Assembly: GCA_016744015.1 (NCBI GenBank)
Contig: JADGFD010000003.1
Coordinates: 124,001 to 188,000 of the forward strand
DNA length: 64,000 nt
Origin: Paracoccaceae bacterium
Lineage (GTDB): Bacteria > Pseudomonadota > Alphaproteobacteria > Rhodobacterales > Rhodobacteraceae
Direction: 5' to 3'
Positions 42,111 to 51,445 of the stretch are shown piece after piece (the first letter of the stretch is position 1; each line of letters opens with the position of its first letter). A program made the translations under genes and the position numbers. The notes under the pieces were generated by a model. That model did no database searches and was not told where the DNA came from. It saw only the letters and a program-made list of their open reading frames with translations.

Positions 42111-43301
42111 ATGTCTTTTATAAACCGAATTTTTTCCACTCTGCAAAAGCCCGCCCTTTGGGCCGCCGCCGCCCTTGGCCTTGCCGCCTGTGAGCCTGTT
42201 AGCTTTAACGGTCCGGCTGAAGCGGTAGACCCAAACCAGCCAGTTGTAGTGGCCCTGATGGTGCCGCTTTCCTCTGGCAATTCCGTCACCGATCAACTTG
42301 CGCAAAACATGGTGAACGCCGCCAATATGGCGGTGCGCGATGTCAGCGGCGCCAATATTGACCTGAGGGTTTATGAAACCGGCGGCAATGCCGAAATGGC
42401 AACAGCGGCTGCGAACCGCGCGGTGGCTGACGGTGCGCAAATCATGGTTGGGCCGCTTTATAGCGCCTCCACGGCCGCCATTGCGCCCATTGCGGCGCAG
42501 GCGGGCATTAATGTGCTGAGCTTTTCAAACACCACCTCGGTGGCGGGTGGTAATGTTTATATCATGGGGGTTACCTTTGATAATATTGCCAACAGGCTGG
42601 TGCGCCAGTCGGTTTCCGAAGGCAAAACCAATATCGCGATTGTCTATCAGGCGGGGGTTTCAGGGGAGTCCGGTAAAGGCTCCATTGAGCGGGCGATTAC
42701 GCGCAATGGTGGCAACCTCACCACCGCCGTTTCCTATCCTCTAAATCTCACCGAAATGGGTGAGGCCGCTTCTGGCATTGCTGACACCTTGCGCGCCAGC
42801 AACTCAAACGCGGTATTCTTTACTGATTCTCCGCTGCGCGGCCTTGGCTTTATCACGGCCTCCTTGGCCACCAACCGCTTCCGCACCAAGCGGGATGCCC
42901 AATTCATGGGCCTGAGCCGCTGGGATAGCTCAAATGAGGTGCTGGTAACCCCGAGCTTGCAAGGCGGCTGGTTTGCCGTGCCAGACCCGGGTCTGACCCT
43001 ACAATTTGAAACCCGCTATCAGCTCGCTTATGGCGAAGAAGCCCACCAGCTTTCCGGCCTTGCCTATGACGGCATTGCCGCTGTCGGGGCCATGATCAGC
43101 TCAGCACGCGCTTCGGGTGAAAACAACGCGTTTTCAACCGAGCGCCTGACAGACCCCGCCGGATTTGCCGGCGTCACCGGCATTTTCCGCTTTAAGGCCG
43201 ATGGCACAAACGAGCGCGGCTTGGCCATTATGAAGGTCGAAAACGGCGTCGCCACCATGATCTCGGCCGCACCCCGCAGCTTTGGCGGTGTTGGCAGCTA
43301 G
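42111..43301 (+). CDS. lpoA: Penicillin-binding protein activator (LpoA-like), lipoprotein
   Basis: 396 residues with a lipoprotein signal and lipobox LAAC (Cys 26 or 27) and a single type I periplasmic-binding domain (VVVALMVPLSSGN, MVGPLYSASTAAIAPIAAQAGINVLSFSN, AGGNVYIMGV). Alphaproteobacterial forms lack the N-terminal TPR domain of E. coli LpoA. It would activate a bifunctional penicillin-binding protein from the outer membrane. The neighbourhood rsmI-yraN is the same as in gammaproteobacteria. Its TAG stop shares a base with the GTG start of glnD. Confidence 0.85.
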   Translation: MSFINRIFSTLQKPALWAAAALGLAACEPVSFNGPAEAVDPNQPVVVALMVPLSSGNSVTDQLAQNMVNAANMAVRDVSGANIDLRVYETGGNAEMATAAANRAVADGAQIMVGPLYSASTAAIAPIAAQAGINVLSFSNTTSVAGGNVYIMGVTFDNIANRLVRQSVSEGKTNIAIVYQAGVSGESGKGSIERAITRNGGNLTTAVSYPLNLTEMGEAASGIADTLRASNSNAVFFTDSPLRGLGFITASLATNRFRTKRDAQFMGLSRWDSSNEVLVTPSLQGGWFAVPDPGLTLQFETRYQLAYGEEAHQLSGLAYDGIAAVGAMISSARASGENNAFSTERLTDPAGFAGVTGIFRFKADGTNERGLAIMKVENGVATMISAAPRSFGGVGS

Positions 43302-46081
43302 TGTTGGATTTCAACAATAATGATCTTACACTGGGCGGGCTAATTGGCGCGCCCAGTGACATTTGGAGCCACAAAACCGTGGCCGCCGAGCTGGAAGACA
43401 GGCTTTACTCGGCCAAAGACACAACCGAAATTCGCGCCACCTTGGTGGAGGTGCTGAAAGCCCATATGGCCGCTGGCCGTGTGGTCATTGAAACCGCGCT
43501 GGAAGATGAGCCGTTTCAAGGCCGTTCTGCCACCCGCGCCTATGCCTGGCTGGCCGACCAAGTGGTGCAGCAAGCGCTGGCCACCACCCTGCAACACCTG
43601 CACCCTGTGCACAATGCCACCTCTTCCGAGCGCCTGAGCCTTGTGGCCGTGGGCGGCTATGGCCGCGCTGAGATGGCCCCGTTTTCCGATATAGACCTTC
43701 TGTTTCTCACCCCCTACAAGCAAACCGCTTGGGGCGAGAGCGTGATTGAAAGCATGCTTTATACTTTGTGGGATCTCCGCTTAAAGGTTGGCCACGCCAC
43801 GCGCACGGTGGATGACTGCATCCGCCTTGGCCGCGAGGATTACACCATCCGCACGGCGCTCTTGGAGCAACGCTATATTTGCGGCGACAAAGAACTGGCC
43901 GAAGAGCTGGACAAGCGATTATGGAAAGAACTTTTTGAAGGCACCGCCTCTGAATTCATCGAAGCCAAGCTTGAGGAGCGCGGCCAGCGGCACAAACGCA
44001 ATGGCGATGCCCGCTATGTGGTGGAGCCAAATGTAAAAGAAGGCAAAGGTGGCTTGCGTGATCTGCAAACCCTGTTCTGGATCGCTAAATATATCAACCA
44101 CGCGGGCGGGCCGGAGGATTTGGTGAAAGCCGGTATGCTCACCAAAAACGAATGCGCCACGTTCATTGAGGCCGAAAGCTTTCTCTGGACGGTGCGCACC
44201 CACTTGCACCTGCTCAACAAACGCGCCACAGAAAAGCTGAGCTTTAATATGCAGGTTGATCTTGCCAAGGTGCTGGGCTTTGAAGATAGCACGGGTATGC
44301 GCGGGGTAGAGCGCTTTATGCAGCGCTATTTTCGCCACGCCACCCATGTGGGCGAACTCACGCGGATATTCCTGACCGACCTTGAAGCCCGACACGTAAA
44401 GGCCAAACCGAGCATTGGCCGCTGGCTCAAAAGCGCCTTTAGCTGGGGGCGTGATGGCACGCCGCGGGGCTACACCCTGCATGATGGCCGGCTTGATGTG
44501 GTAGACCGCAAGGCATTTCTGTCAGATCCGATCAACTTCATGCGGCTCTATGAGGAAGGCTTGCGCAGCGGCATCCTTATCCACCCCGACGCCATGCGCC
44601 TGATTGCCCGCAACCTGCACCTGATTGATGACGACTTTCGCAACAACCCCGAGGCCAACCGAATATTCCTTGACCTGTTGCTCTCTCATAACAACCCCGA
44701 GCGCGCGCTGCGGCGGATGAACGAGCTTGGCGTGCTCGGCGCGTTTATCCCTGATTTTGAGCTGATCGTGGCGATGATGCAGTTTAACATGTATCACTCT
44801 TATACGGTAGACGAGCACACTATTCAGGTCATTTCAAACCTGTTTAAGATCGAGCAGCAAGGGCTGGTGGATGACCTGCCCGTTGCCTCCAAAATCCTGA
44901 AAGCGGGGATAAACCGCAAGGTGCTTTATGTGGCGCTGCTGCTGCATGATATCGGCAAGGGTCGCAAGGAAGCGCATGAAGAAATTGGCGCGCGCATCGC
45001 TAAAGAGCTGTGCCCGCGGCTTGGTTTGCATTCAGCCGATAGCGAGCTGGTGGAGTGGCTGGTGCGCAACCACCTTGTTATGTCTGACGTGGCGCAAAAG
45101 CGCGATATTTCGGACCAGCGCACGGTGCAGGATTTTGCCAAGCAGGTTAAATCGGTTACGCGGCTTAAGCTGCTTTTGGTGCTTACGGTATGCGATATTC
45201 GCGGCGTGGGGCCTGATGTGTGGAACAACTGGAAAGCCATGCTTTTGCGCCAGCTATACCGCGCTACGCATGATCTGCTCACCGGCGGGGCCGAAGCACA
45301 AAGCCAATCCCAACGCGAAGACGAAGCCCGTTCCGACCTCGCCAAAACACTGAAAAGCTGGACAAAAGCCGCGATCACCGTGGAGCTGGAGCGGCACTAT
45401 ACGCCCTATTGGCTTGGGCTGGATTTGAGCATTCAGAAGATATTTGCCCGCCTTATCAAAAAGCTCGGGGACGAGCCGTTTATCTCTGACATTAAGGCCG
45501 ATGAGGACCGCGCTGCCACCCGCGCCTGCTTTGTCATGCACGACCACCCCGGCCTGTTTGCCCGCCTTGCGGGGGCCTTGGCCTTGGTCGGAGCCAATGT
45601 GGTCGATGCCCGCACCTATACTAGCTCTGACGGCCTCGCGACGGCGGTTTTCTGGATACAAGATAGCGAAGGCGCGCCTTACGAAAAGTCGCGCCTGACA
45701 CGCCTGCGAAAGATGATTTCTCGTACGTTGGGGGGGGAGGTTATTACCCGCGATGCCCTCAAGCCGCGCGATGTGATCAAACCCCGAGAACGGGATTTCA
45801 AGGTGCCAACCACCATCAGCTTTGATAACGAAGGCTCGGAGTTTTACACCATTATCGAGGTCGACACCCGAGACCGCCCCGGCCTGATTCACGATATTGC
45901 ACGCACGCTGAGCGCCAACAACATCTCGATTGCCTCGGCAATAATTGCCACTTATGGCGAGCAAGCGGTGGATACGTTTTACGTAAAAGATCTTTTTGGC
46001 CTGAAAATCCACAGCGCCGAAAAACGTGCGGGTTTAGAGAAAAAGCTCTATAAAGCGATTATCAAGAAAGATAGCGAATGA
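43301..46081 (+). CDS. glnD: [Protein-PII] uridylyltransferase/uridylyl-removing enzyme
   Basis: 926 residues, full length. Nucleotidyltransferase domain with GGYGRAEMAPFSDIDLLFL near residue 116, GlnE/PII-linked helical domain, HD hydrolase domain with LLHDIGKGRKEAHEE near 547, and two C-terminal ACT domains (from about 743 and 850) that bind glutamine. It senses nitrogen state by uridylylating and de-uridylylating PII (GlnB/GlnK). The start is a GTG overlapping the lpoA stop (TAGTG), and it ends with an ATGA overlap onto murJ. Confidence 0.96.
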   Translation: MLDFNNNDLTLGGLIGAPSDIWSHKTVAAELEDRLYSAKDTTEIRATLVEVLKAHMAAGRVVIETALEDEPFQGRSATRAYAWLADQVVQQALATTLQHLHPVHNATSSERLSLVAVGGYGRAEMAPFSDIDLLFLTPYKQTAWGESVIESMLYTLWDLRLKVGHATRTVDDCIRLGREDYTIRTALLEQRYICGDKELAEELDKRLWKELFEGTASEFIEAKLEERGQRHKRNGDARYVVEPNVKEGKGGLRDLQTLFWIAKYINHAGGPEDLVKAGMLTKNECATFIEAESFLWTVRTHLHLLNKRATEKLSFNMQVDLAKVLGFEDSTGMRGVERFMQRYFRHATHVGELTRIFLTDLEARHVKAKPSIGRWLKSAFSWGRDGTPRGYTLHDGRLDVVDRKAFLSDPINFMRLYEEGLRSGILIHPDAMRLIARNLHLIDDDFRNNPEANRIFLDLLLSHNNPERALRRMNELGVLGAFIPDFELIVAMMQFNMYHSYTVDEHTIQVISNLFKIEQQGLVDDLPVASKILKAGINRKVLYVALLLHDIGKGRKEAHEEIGARIAKELCPRLGLHSADSELVEWLVRNHLVMSDVAQKRDISDQRTVQDFAKQVKSVTRLKLLLVLTVCDIRGVGPDVWNNWKAMLLRQLYRATHDLLTGGAEAQSQSQREDEARSDLAKTLKSWTKAAITVELERHYTPYWLGLDLSIQKIFARLIKKLGDEPFISDIKADEDRAATRACFVMHDHPGLFARLAGALALVGANVVDARTYTSSDGLATAVFWIQDSEGAPYEKSRLTRLRKMISRTLGGEVITRDALKPRDVIKPRERDFKVPTTISFDNEGSEFYTIIEVDTRDRPGLIHDIARTLSANNISIASAIIATYGEQAVDTFYVKDLFGLKIHSAEKRAGLEKKLYKAIIKKDSE

Positions 46082-47619
46082 TCCAGAAAATCCGCCTTGC
46101 CTCGGGGTTTTTTACGGTGGGAATCTGGACGCTGCTCAGCAAAATTCTGGGCTTTGTGCGCGATATAATGATCGCAAGCGCCATGGGGTCCGGCCCTATG
46201 GCACAGGCCTTTCTCATCGCATTTTCCCTTCCCAATATGTTTCGCCGCTTCTTTGCCGAGGGGGCCTTTAACACCGCCTTTGTGCCAATGTTTTCCAAAA
46301 AGGTGGAGGCGAATGATAGCCCAGAGGCCTTTGCGCGCGAGGCGTTTTCCGGCCTTGCCAGTATTGTGCTGGTCACGGTGCTGCTGGGCCAAATATTTAT
46401 GCCGTTCTTGGTGCTCGCCATGGCCAGCGGCTTTGCCGATGATGCCCGCTTTGCCCTGACGGTAGGCTATGGCCGCATTGTATTTCCCTATATTTTGCTC
46501 ATCTCACTGGCCGCTTTGCTCAGTGGCGTGCTTAACGCCATCGGTCGTTTCGCGGCAGCGGCCGCAGCCCCCATTTTACTTAATATCATCCTCGTCTCTG
46601 CCATGTATTTGGCGCAATTCATGGGCTGGGAAATTGGCGCCGCGCTTTCTTGGGCCGTGCTGTTCGCAGGCTTTGCCCAAATGGCGCTGGTCTGGTGGGC
46701 CGCGCATAAAGCGGGGATTACGCTGCTGCCCCGCCGCCCGCGCCTTTCGCCTGATATGAAGCGCCTTGCTATCATTGCCTTCCCCGCTGCGCTTGCTGGC
46801 GGGGTGGTGCAAGTGAACCTGCTAGTGGGCCGGCAAGTGGCGTCTTATTTTGATGGCGCAGTGGCGTGGCTTTCCTATGCTGACCGGCTCTACCAGCTGC
46901 CGCTGGGGGTGGTTGGCATTGCCATTGGCGTAGTATTGCTGCCCGATCTTTCCCGCAAGCTGCGCGCGGGCGATGACACTGGGGGCAACCAAAGCCTGAA
47001 CCGCGCAGCAGAGTTCTCGCTGGCGCTCACGCTGCCCTCGGCAGTGGCGCTTATGGTGATTCCCACGGTGTTGGTTTCAGTGTTATTTCAGCGCGGAGCT
47101 TTTGATGCAGTTGACACCACCAACACAGCCCTCGCAGTTGCTATTTATGGCGCGGGGCTACCAAGCTTTGTGCTTGCCAAAGTGCTGGCCCCGTTGTTTT
47201 TTGCCCGCGAAGACACCAAAACTCCGTTCCGCTTTGCTGTGGTTTCCATGGTCGTAAACGCTGGCCTCGCCATTGGGCTTTCACCTTATCTTGGCTTTCT
47301 CGCCGCCGCCATTGGCACCACAGTTGCCGGATGGTCAATGCTAGCCCTGCTCTGGATTGGCAGCCGAAAACTCGGCTCCGCCGCAGCGTTAGATGCCCGC
47401 CTAAAGGCCAAGCTGCCGAAGATCGTGCTGGCTTGCTTTGTAATGGGGGTAGCGCTGCTGGGGGCTGAATACCTGCTTACGCCATGGCTCTACGGGTCTT
47501 CTCTTCGCTATGCAGCGCTTGGCGCGCTGGTGGCCATTGGAGCATTGGTTTACGCGCTGGCTATTATCGGAAGCGGTGCGTTTCGCCCCTCTGATATCAG
47601 ATCAATGCTTCGCCGATAA
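46078..47619 (+). CDS. murJ: Lipid II flippase
   Basis: 513 residues, polytopic (about 14 helices), MurJ/MviN family of MOP flippases: FTVGIWTLLSKILGFVRDIMIASAMGSG at the start, FRRFFAEGAFNTAFVPMF, and SYADRLYQLPLGVVGIAIG. It moves lipid II across the inner membrane for peptidoglycan synthesis. It overlaps glnD by 4 bases, so expression of the two is coupled. Confidence 0.95.
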   Translation: MIQKIRLASGFFTVGIWTLLSKILGFVRDIMIASAMGSGPMAQAFLIAFSLPNMFRRFFAEGAFNTAFVPMFSKKVEANDSPEAFAREAFSGLASIVLVTVLLGQIFMPFLVLAMASGFADDARFALTVGYGRIVFPYILLISLAALLSGVLNAIGRFAAAAAAPILLNIILVSAMYLAQFMGWEIGAALSWAVLFAGFAQMALVWWAAHKAGITLLPRRPRLSPDMKRLAIIAFPAALAGGVVQVNLLVGRQVASYFDGAVAWLSYADRLYQLPLGVVGIAIGVVLLPDLSRKLRAGDDTGGNQSLNRAAEFSLALTLPSAVALMVIPTVLVSVLFQRGAFDAVDTTNTALAVAIYGAGLPSFVLAKVLAPLFFAREDTKTPFRFAVVSMVVNAGLAIGLSPYLGFLAAAIGTTVAGWSMLALLWIGSRKLGSAAALDARLKAKLPKIVLACFVMGVALLGAEYLLTPWLYGSSLRYAALGALVAIGALVYALAIIGSGAFRPSDIRSMLRR

Positions 47620-47686
47620 AGAACGAAACGCCTAAATCGATATTGCCACGAGAGCGTTGACATCACTGCGGTTATCGCAATCTCGC

Positions 47687-47716
47687 CATAACTACAATCC
47701 TAGGTTAGTAGTTATG
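47687..47716. repeat. CCTAGG-centred 30-bp palindrome, copy 2
   Basis: CATAACTAC (47687-47695) and GTAGTTATG (47708-47716) are exact reverse complements around AAT-CCTAGG-TTA. CCTAGGT-N-AGTAGTTATG is also found at 24685-24702. It lies between the convergent murJ and rhomboid-like genes, with TTGACA at 47658-47663 upstream and AAAGGAGGT at 47719-47727 downstream, followed by a small hairpin TAAGCG/CGCTTA. A promoter or protein-binding site with no obvious gene to serve. Confidence 0.6.
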
Positions 47717-47781
47717 ATAAAGGAGGTACATCCGTCGTAAGCGAAGCAATGCGCTTAGGTTGTATGAATCAATCTTTCGCC

Positions 47782-48486
47782 TTAACGTTCTCGTAGCGCG
47801 CGCAACCAGCGCCTTATGCGGTCCTTGCCATCAGGGGCCAGCAAATAGGCCAGCAGAAAGCCCGTAAGCAACCCTGTAAGATCCGCCATCCAATCATTCG
47901 GCACGCCATAAATAAGCGCAAAACCGCTACGAAATACTACAAACATACCGACAGCCCCAAAGGCAGGCAAAATGCTCACCCCCTGCGCGCGTAGCTCATA
48001 AATCTGTATCCACGTATAGGTGCCAATAAAGCCATAAAACACCGGATACGCCCCCGCGAGCGGGAACCCGCCCGCCTTGGAAAGTAGCCCAAACGCAAAC
48101 GCCCCAGCCAGCCCGCAAACCACAAAAAGCACCAGCACTGCCAGCCCCGAAAACATTTCCGATATCATCTTGCCCATGGCCAGAATCAGCGCCGAAACAA
48201 TCAGCATTTGCATGAAGGATCGGTGGATAAACAGGTAGCTCAGAAAGGGCCAAACCACCTTTGGCTCTACATCACCGCCTTGCACAATATGATCAAAAAC
48301 CGCCTTGTGGAATCCAAAAAATCGCATCATTTCAATGCGCCAGCTTTCGGCCATCGGCCCGCCAATCAGCCCGCGCTCGGCGGCCTGAAACACCAGCTCG
48401 ATCCCCACCATAGCCAGCACCAGCATCACCACAATCGGGGATACCGGGTTAAATGCAGCTTGTTTTTTTTGTGGCTGATCGTCCAT
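47782..48486 (-). CDS. Rhomboid-fold protein lacking the catalytic dyad
   Basis: 234 residues from ATG 48486; a longer start at 48534 would overlap the upstream gene. Six to seven hydrophobic segments follow rhomboid order: residues FLSYLFIHRSFMQMLIVSALILAMG (loop 1/TM2), GLAVLVLFVVCGLAGAFAFGLL, then AYPVFYGFIGTYTW in place of the GASG serine motif, and DWMADLTGLLTGFLLAYLL in place of the H-containing last helix. Both catalytic Ser and His are absent, like iRhom/derlin-type pseudoproteases. It lies 4 bases after an intact rhomboid. Confidence 0.75.
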   Translation of the reverse strand: MDDQPQKKQAAFNPVSPIVVMLVLAMVGIELVFQAAERGLIGGPMAESWRIEMMRFFGFHKAVFDHIVQGGDVEPKVVWPFLSYLFIHRSFMQMLIVSALILAMGKMISEMFSGLAVLVLFVVCGLAGAFAFGLLSKAGGFPLAGAYPVFYGFIGTYTWIQIYELRAQGVSILPAFGAVGMFVVFRSGFALIYGVPNDWMADLTGLLTGFLLAYLLAPDGKDRIRRWLRALRER

Positions 48487-48490
48487 CGCG

Positions 48491-49141
48491 CTATCTACCC
48501 GGCCCACGGCCCGCTTGTCTAGGCCTGCGGGCAAAAACCATGCCCATGAGCCAACCCGCTATAAACCCGCCTAAATGGGCCTCCCATGCCAGCATGCCGC
48601 CAACCATAAAATAGAGCGCTACATTGAGCAGCGCCAGCGTGCCAATAAATTGCCAAATCGGCACCAGAGTCAGCCCCATCCGCCTGCGCGCCAAATATTC
48701 AAAGTATTTCCATACCCCAAAAAAGCCAAAAACGGCACCCGAGGCCCCAACTACAGGAATCTCTCCGCGGTTCAGTGTCAAAAACACCGCACCACCGGCC
48801 ACCGCACTTACCCCAAACACCGCCAAAAGTTGTCCGTTGCTCAGCACCGCTCCCAACCGCTTGCCCAACCCCAAAATCACGACCGTGTTCATCGCCATAT
48901 GGAAAATACCGCTGTGCAAAAACGCGTGGCTCAGCATCATGCCAAGGCTTTGCCCTGGGTAAACTGGCTGCCATCCTTGCCACACCAGCCCCGGCCACAA
49001 GGCCCCATGCGCAAAAGCGCTGGCCCTCAAATCCCGTATTAGCCCGTAATCCCCCGCGCTCAGCAGCAGCTCTACCGCCAGCAAAAAACCGGCGATATAT
49101 TTAATAGGCCACGGCAGTGGTTCAAAATTCTGGTCCTGCAT
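48491..49141 (-). CDS. Rhomboid family intramembrane serine protease
   Basis: 216 residues with six predicted membrane helices. Oxyanion His/Asn helix HSGIFHMAMNTVVILGLGK near residue 72, catalytic Ser in VGASGAVFGFFGVWKYF near 132, and the catalytic His in HLGGFIAGWLMG near 195. It cleaves membrane proteins within or near transmembrane segments. Substrate unknown. Directly followed by the inactive homolog, so the two were likely a duplicated pair that now works together (inference). Confidence 0.88.
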   Translation of the reverse strand: MQDQNFEPLPWPIKYIAGFLLAVELLLSAGDYGLIRDLRASAFAHGALWPGLVWQGWQPVYPGQSLGMMLSHAFLHSGIFHMAMNTVVILGLGKRLGAVLSNGQLLAVFGVSAVAGGAVFLTLNRGEIPVVGASGAVFGFFGVWKYFEYLARRRMGLTLVPIWQFIGTLALLNVALYFMVGGMLAWEAHLGGFIAGWLMGMVFARRPRQAGRGPGR

Positions 49142-49218
49142 CTTCGCCCTCCTGTTGACGCCCAGCTTAAGGCGCGCGATAACACCGCCATTCTGACCTC
49201 AATGAAAGAGACCATACC

Positions 49219-50238
49219 ATGACCGAAGCACAGTTCACGCGTCGCGTCTTTTCCGGCATCAAGCCCAGCGGTGGCTTAACAATGGGAAACTATCTGGGCG
49301 CTATTAAGCGGTTTGTCGAGATGCAAAGCGCTGATACCGAGTCAATTTATTGCGTGGTGGATATGCACGCGATCACGGTGTGGCAAGACCCGAGCGACCT
49401 GCGCTATGCCACGCGCGAGCTAGTAGCGGCCTATATTGCTTCGGGTATCGACCCTGAAACCTCTATCCTGTTTAACCAGTCCCAAGTTTCGGCCCATGCC
49501 GAACTGGGCTGGATATTTAACTGCGTCGCCCGCGTGGGCTGGATGAACCGCATGACCCAATTTAAAGACAAAGCTGGCAAAAATGCCGAGCAGGTTTCGC
49601 TGGGGCTCTATGCCTATCCTTCGCTGATGGCGGCTGACATCCTTACCTATCACGCCACCCATGTGCCCGTTGGTGAGGACCAAAAGCAGCATGTTGAGCT
49701 AACGCGCGATATCGCTGCCAAGTTCAACCATGACTACAAGACGGACTTTTTCCCCCAGCCGGAGCCGATTATCGAAGGCCCCGCCACGCGGGTGATGAAC
49801 CTGCGCGACGGCACCAAGAAAATGTCTAAATCCGGCCAGTCGGATATGGAACGGATTAATATGACGGATGACGCCGCCCTGATTGCCAAGAAATTTAAAA
49901 AAGCAAAGTCTGACCAAGAGCCGCTGCCGGAAACGGTTGCGGGCCTAAAGGGCCGCCCCGAGGCCAAAAACCTTGTGGAAATCTATGCCGCGCTGTCTGA
50001 TACCTCTCCCGAAGCGGTGATCAAGGAATTTGCTGGTGCCCAATGGGGCCGTTTTAAGCCCGCACTGGCAGACCTCGCGGTCTCCAAATTCGAACCCATC
50101 TCGCAGGAAATGTCTCGCCTTATGCAAGACCCCGCCGAGATAGACCGGATTTTGGCAAAAGGGGCCGATAAGGCAAATGCGATTGCCCAGCCGATATTGG
50201 ATAAGGTCTATGATATTGTGGGCTTCGTCCGTCGGTAA
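49219..50238 (+). CDS. trpS: Tryptophanyl-tRNA synthetase
   Basis: 339 residues, class I fold: [17 protein letters not shown] (HIGH-equivalent TMGN) near residue 15, [31 protein letters not shown], and [10 protein letters not shown] (KMSKS) near 198. It charges tRNA-Trp. The tRNA-Trp gene is also in this window (29013). Start ATG follows ACCATACC without a strong ribosome-binding site. Confidence 0.96.
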   Translation: MTEAQFTRRVFSGIKPSGGLTMGNYLGAIKRFVEMQSADTESIYCVVDMHAITVWQDPSDLRYATRELVAAYIASGIDPETSILFNQSQVSAHAELGWIFNCVARVGWMNRMTQFKDKAGKNAEQVSLGLYAYPSLMAADILTYHATHVPVGEDQKQHVELTRDIAAKFNHDYKTDFFPQPEPIIEGPATRVMNLRDGTKKMSKSGQSDMERINMTDDAALIAKKFKKAKSDQEPLPETVAGLKGRPEAKNLVEIYAALSDTSPEAVIKEFAGAQWGRFKPALADLAVSKFEPISQEMSRLMQDPAEIDRILAKGADKANAIAQPILDKVYDIVGFVRR

Positions 50239-50286
50239 AATGTAGGGTGCGTGGTCCCCTCACACACCTTTTTTAGAAAGCCACGA

Positions 50287-50790
50287 ATGAAACATATCGG
50301 CACATACATAATCCTGTATATCATCGCCGAAGTTGCGGGCCACGAGCTCTTTGATTTTCACCTTACTGAATCCCTTTTGGGCCTCCTGCCGGAATCTGTC
50401 GTCACAGCCATTCAAAGGGCTTTACCAGATTTCATCTTATCTCCGTTTTTCTTGATCGAAGTGCTCCTGCTCTTTTTTGGTCTTAAAAACCTATTTATCG
50501 ACCTACCAAAACTGCGCCAGTGGGAGCACACAAAGGCAACCGTCACTCAAACCAAATGGTGGGGAAGATATATCTACTCCTACACTTTCAACGAAACCAA
50601 CTTTGAAGGGTATGGAACCTTTGACGATGTGCGGCCAAAAATCGGTGAGACGATATCAATATATTTAAATCCAGCCGCCCCAACGAAAAGCGACCTAAGA
50701 ACACCAAGCTCCGTCCGGTTATCGGGAATAATTATGCTGATATTTGCATTGCTTATAGTAATTGGCGCGATTTCTAGTTTAACAAATTAA
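50287..50790 (+). CDS. DUF3592-like membrane protein
   Basis: 167 residues from ATG 50287; a GTG at 50251 would add 12 residues. Hydrophobic N-terminus (IGTYIILYIIAEVAG), a second span near residue 60 (FFLIEVLLLFFGLKNLFI), a beta-rich exposed domain (TKATVTQTKWWGRYIYSYTFNETNFEGYGTF) of the DUF3592 kind and a C-terminal span (GIIMLIFALLIVIGAISSL). Function unknown. Lower GC than its neighbours may point to recent acquisition. Confidence 0.65.
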   Translation: MKHIGTYIILYIIAEVAGHELFDFHLTESLLGLLPESVVTAIQRALPDFILSPFFLIEVLLLFFGLKNLFIDLPKLRQWEHTKATVTQTKWWGRYIYSYTFNETNFEGYGTFDDVRPKIGETISIYLNPAAPTKSDLRTPSSVRLSGIIMLIFALLIVIGAISSLTN

Positions 50791-50840
50791 GTTCAAGTTC
50801 ATTGGGTGACGTTCCTTCCTAACAGCCTTAGTCTCCCACC

Positions 50841-51326
50841 CTACAATTCCTTATGCATCACCAATGCATCCACCAGCCCCAACTTAGCGTGCTTAAAGGC
50901 CTTGGGCAAATTGCCGACCACATCAAACCCCAGCCGCTGCCATAGAGCCACGGCGCGGGTGTTGGTGGCGACAACAAGGTTATACTGCATCGCGCTATAG
51001 CCCAGTCTGCGCGCCTCAATTTGAGACCATTCACACATTTGCGCGCCTATGCCTTGCCCCGCAGCCGCCGGGCTGGTCACATAGCCACAATTGCACACAT
51101 GCGCCCCAAGGCTTGGTTGGTTGGGTTTTATGTAAAACACCCCCAGCACTGTGCCATCTTTCACAGCCACATAGCTATCCAGCGGCGGGTTCATCCAATA
51201 GGCTTTGGCCTCAGCCTCGGAAGTATCCATAGGATAAGGGTAGGTCTCTCCGGCCCGAAAAACTGGCTCCAGAATGGTCCAAACTTCCGGCCAATGGTCT
51301 GCATTTATTTTTTCGAAATCAATCAT
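50841..51326 (-). CDS. GNAT family N-acetyltransferase
   Basis: 161 residues from ATG 51326 (AGGGAA 2-3 bases before); an upstream ATG at 51371 would add 15. The acetyl-CoA-binding core is PAAAGQGIGAQMCEWSQIEARRLGYSAMQYNLVVATNTRAVALWQRLGFDVVGNLPKAF, with the Q/RxxGxG/A signature in QGIGAQ. It acetylates an amine substrate that cannot be predicted. Confidence 0.8.
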   Translation of the reverse strand: MIDFEKINADHWPEVWTILEPVFRAGETYPYPMDTSEAEAKAYWMNPPLDSYVAVKDGTVLGVFYIKPNQPSLGAHVCNCGYVTSPAAAGQGIGAQMCEWSQIEARRLGYSAMQYNLVVATNTRAVALWQRLGFDVVGNLPKAFKHAKLGLVDALVMHKEL

Positions 51327-51445
51327 TTCCCTAGATAAGCGGAAAAAGGACTCTTTGCCCAGCCCTGACATTCTGACGCACTCGTGATTAGCCCCGCGAG
51401 CCTATATATGCAAAGTAACGAATGCAAACCTTATAGGAGTTTCAT

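Noticed and set aside
24674-47716. The two CCTAGG palindromes as attachment sites of an integrated island
   Set aside because: The interval between them contains core genes (tRNA-Trp, pth, rsmI, glnD, murJ) and no integrase; the sites are symmetrical like protein operators.
47712-47740. An 8-residue peptide (MIKEVHPS) starting in copy 2 of the palindrome
   Set aside because: Too short and without its own ribosome-binding site; the AAAGGAGGT inside it more likely is chance or serves a frame that is not visible.
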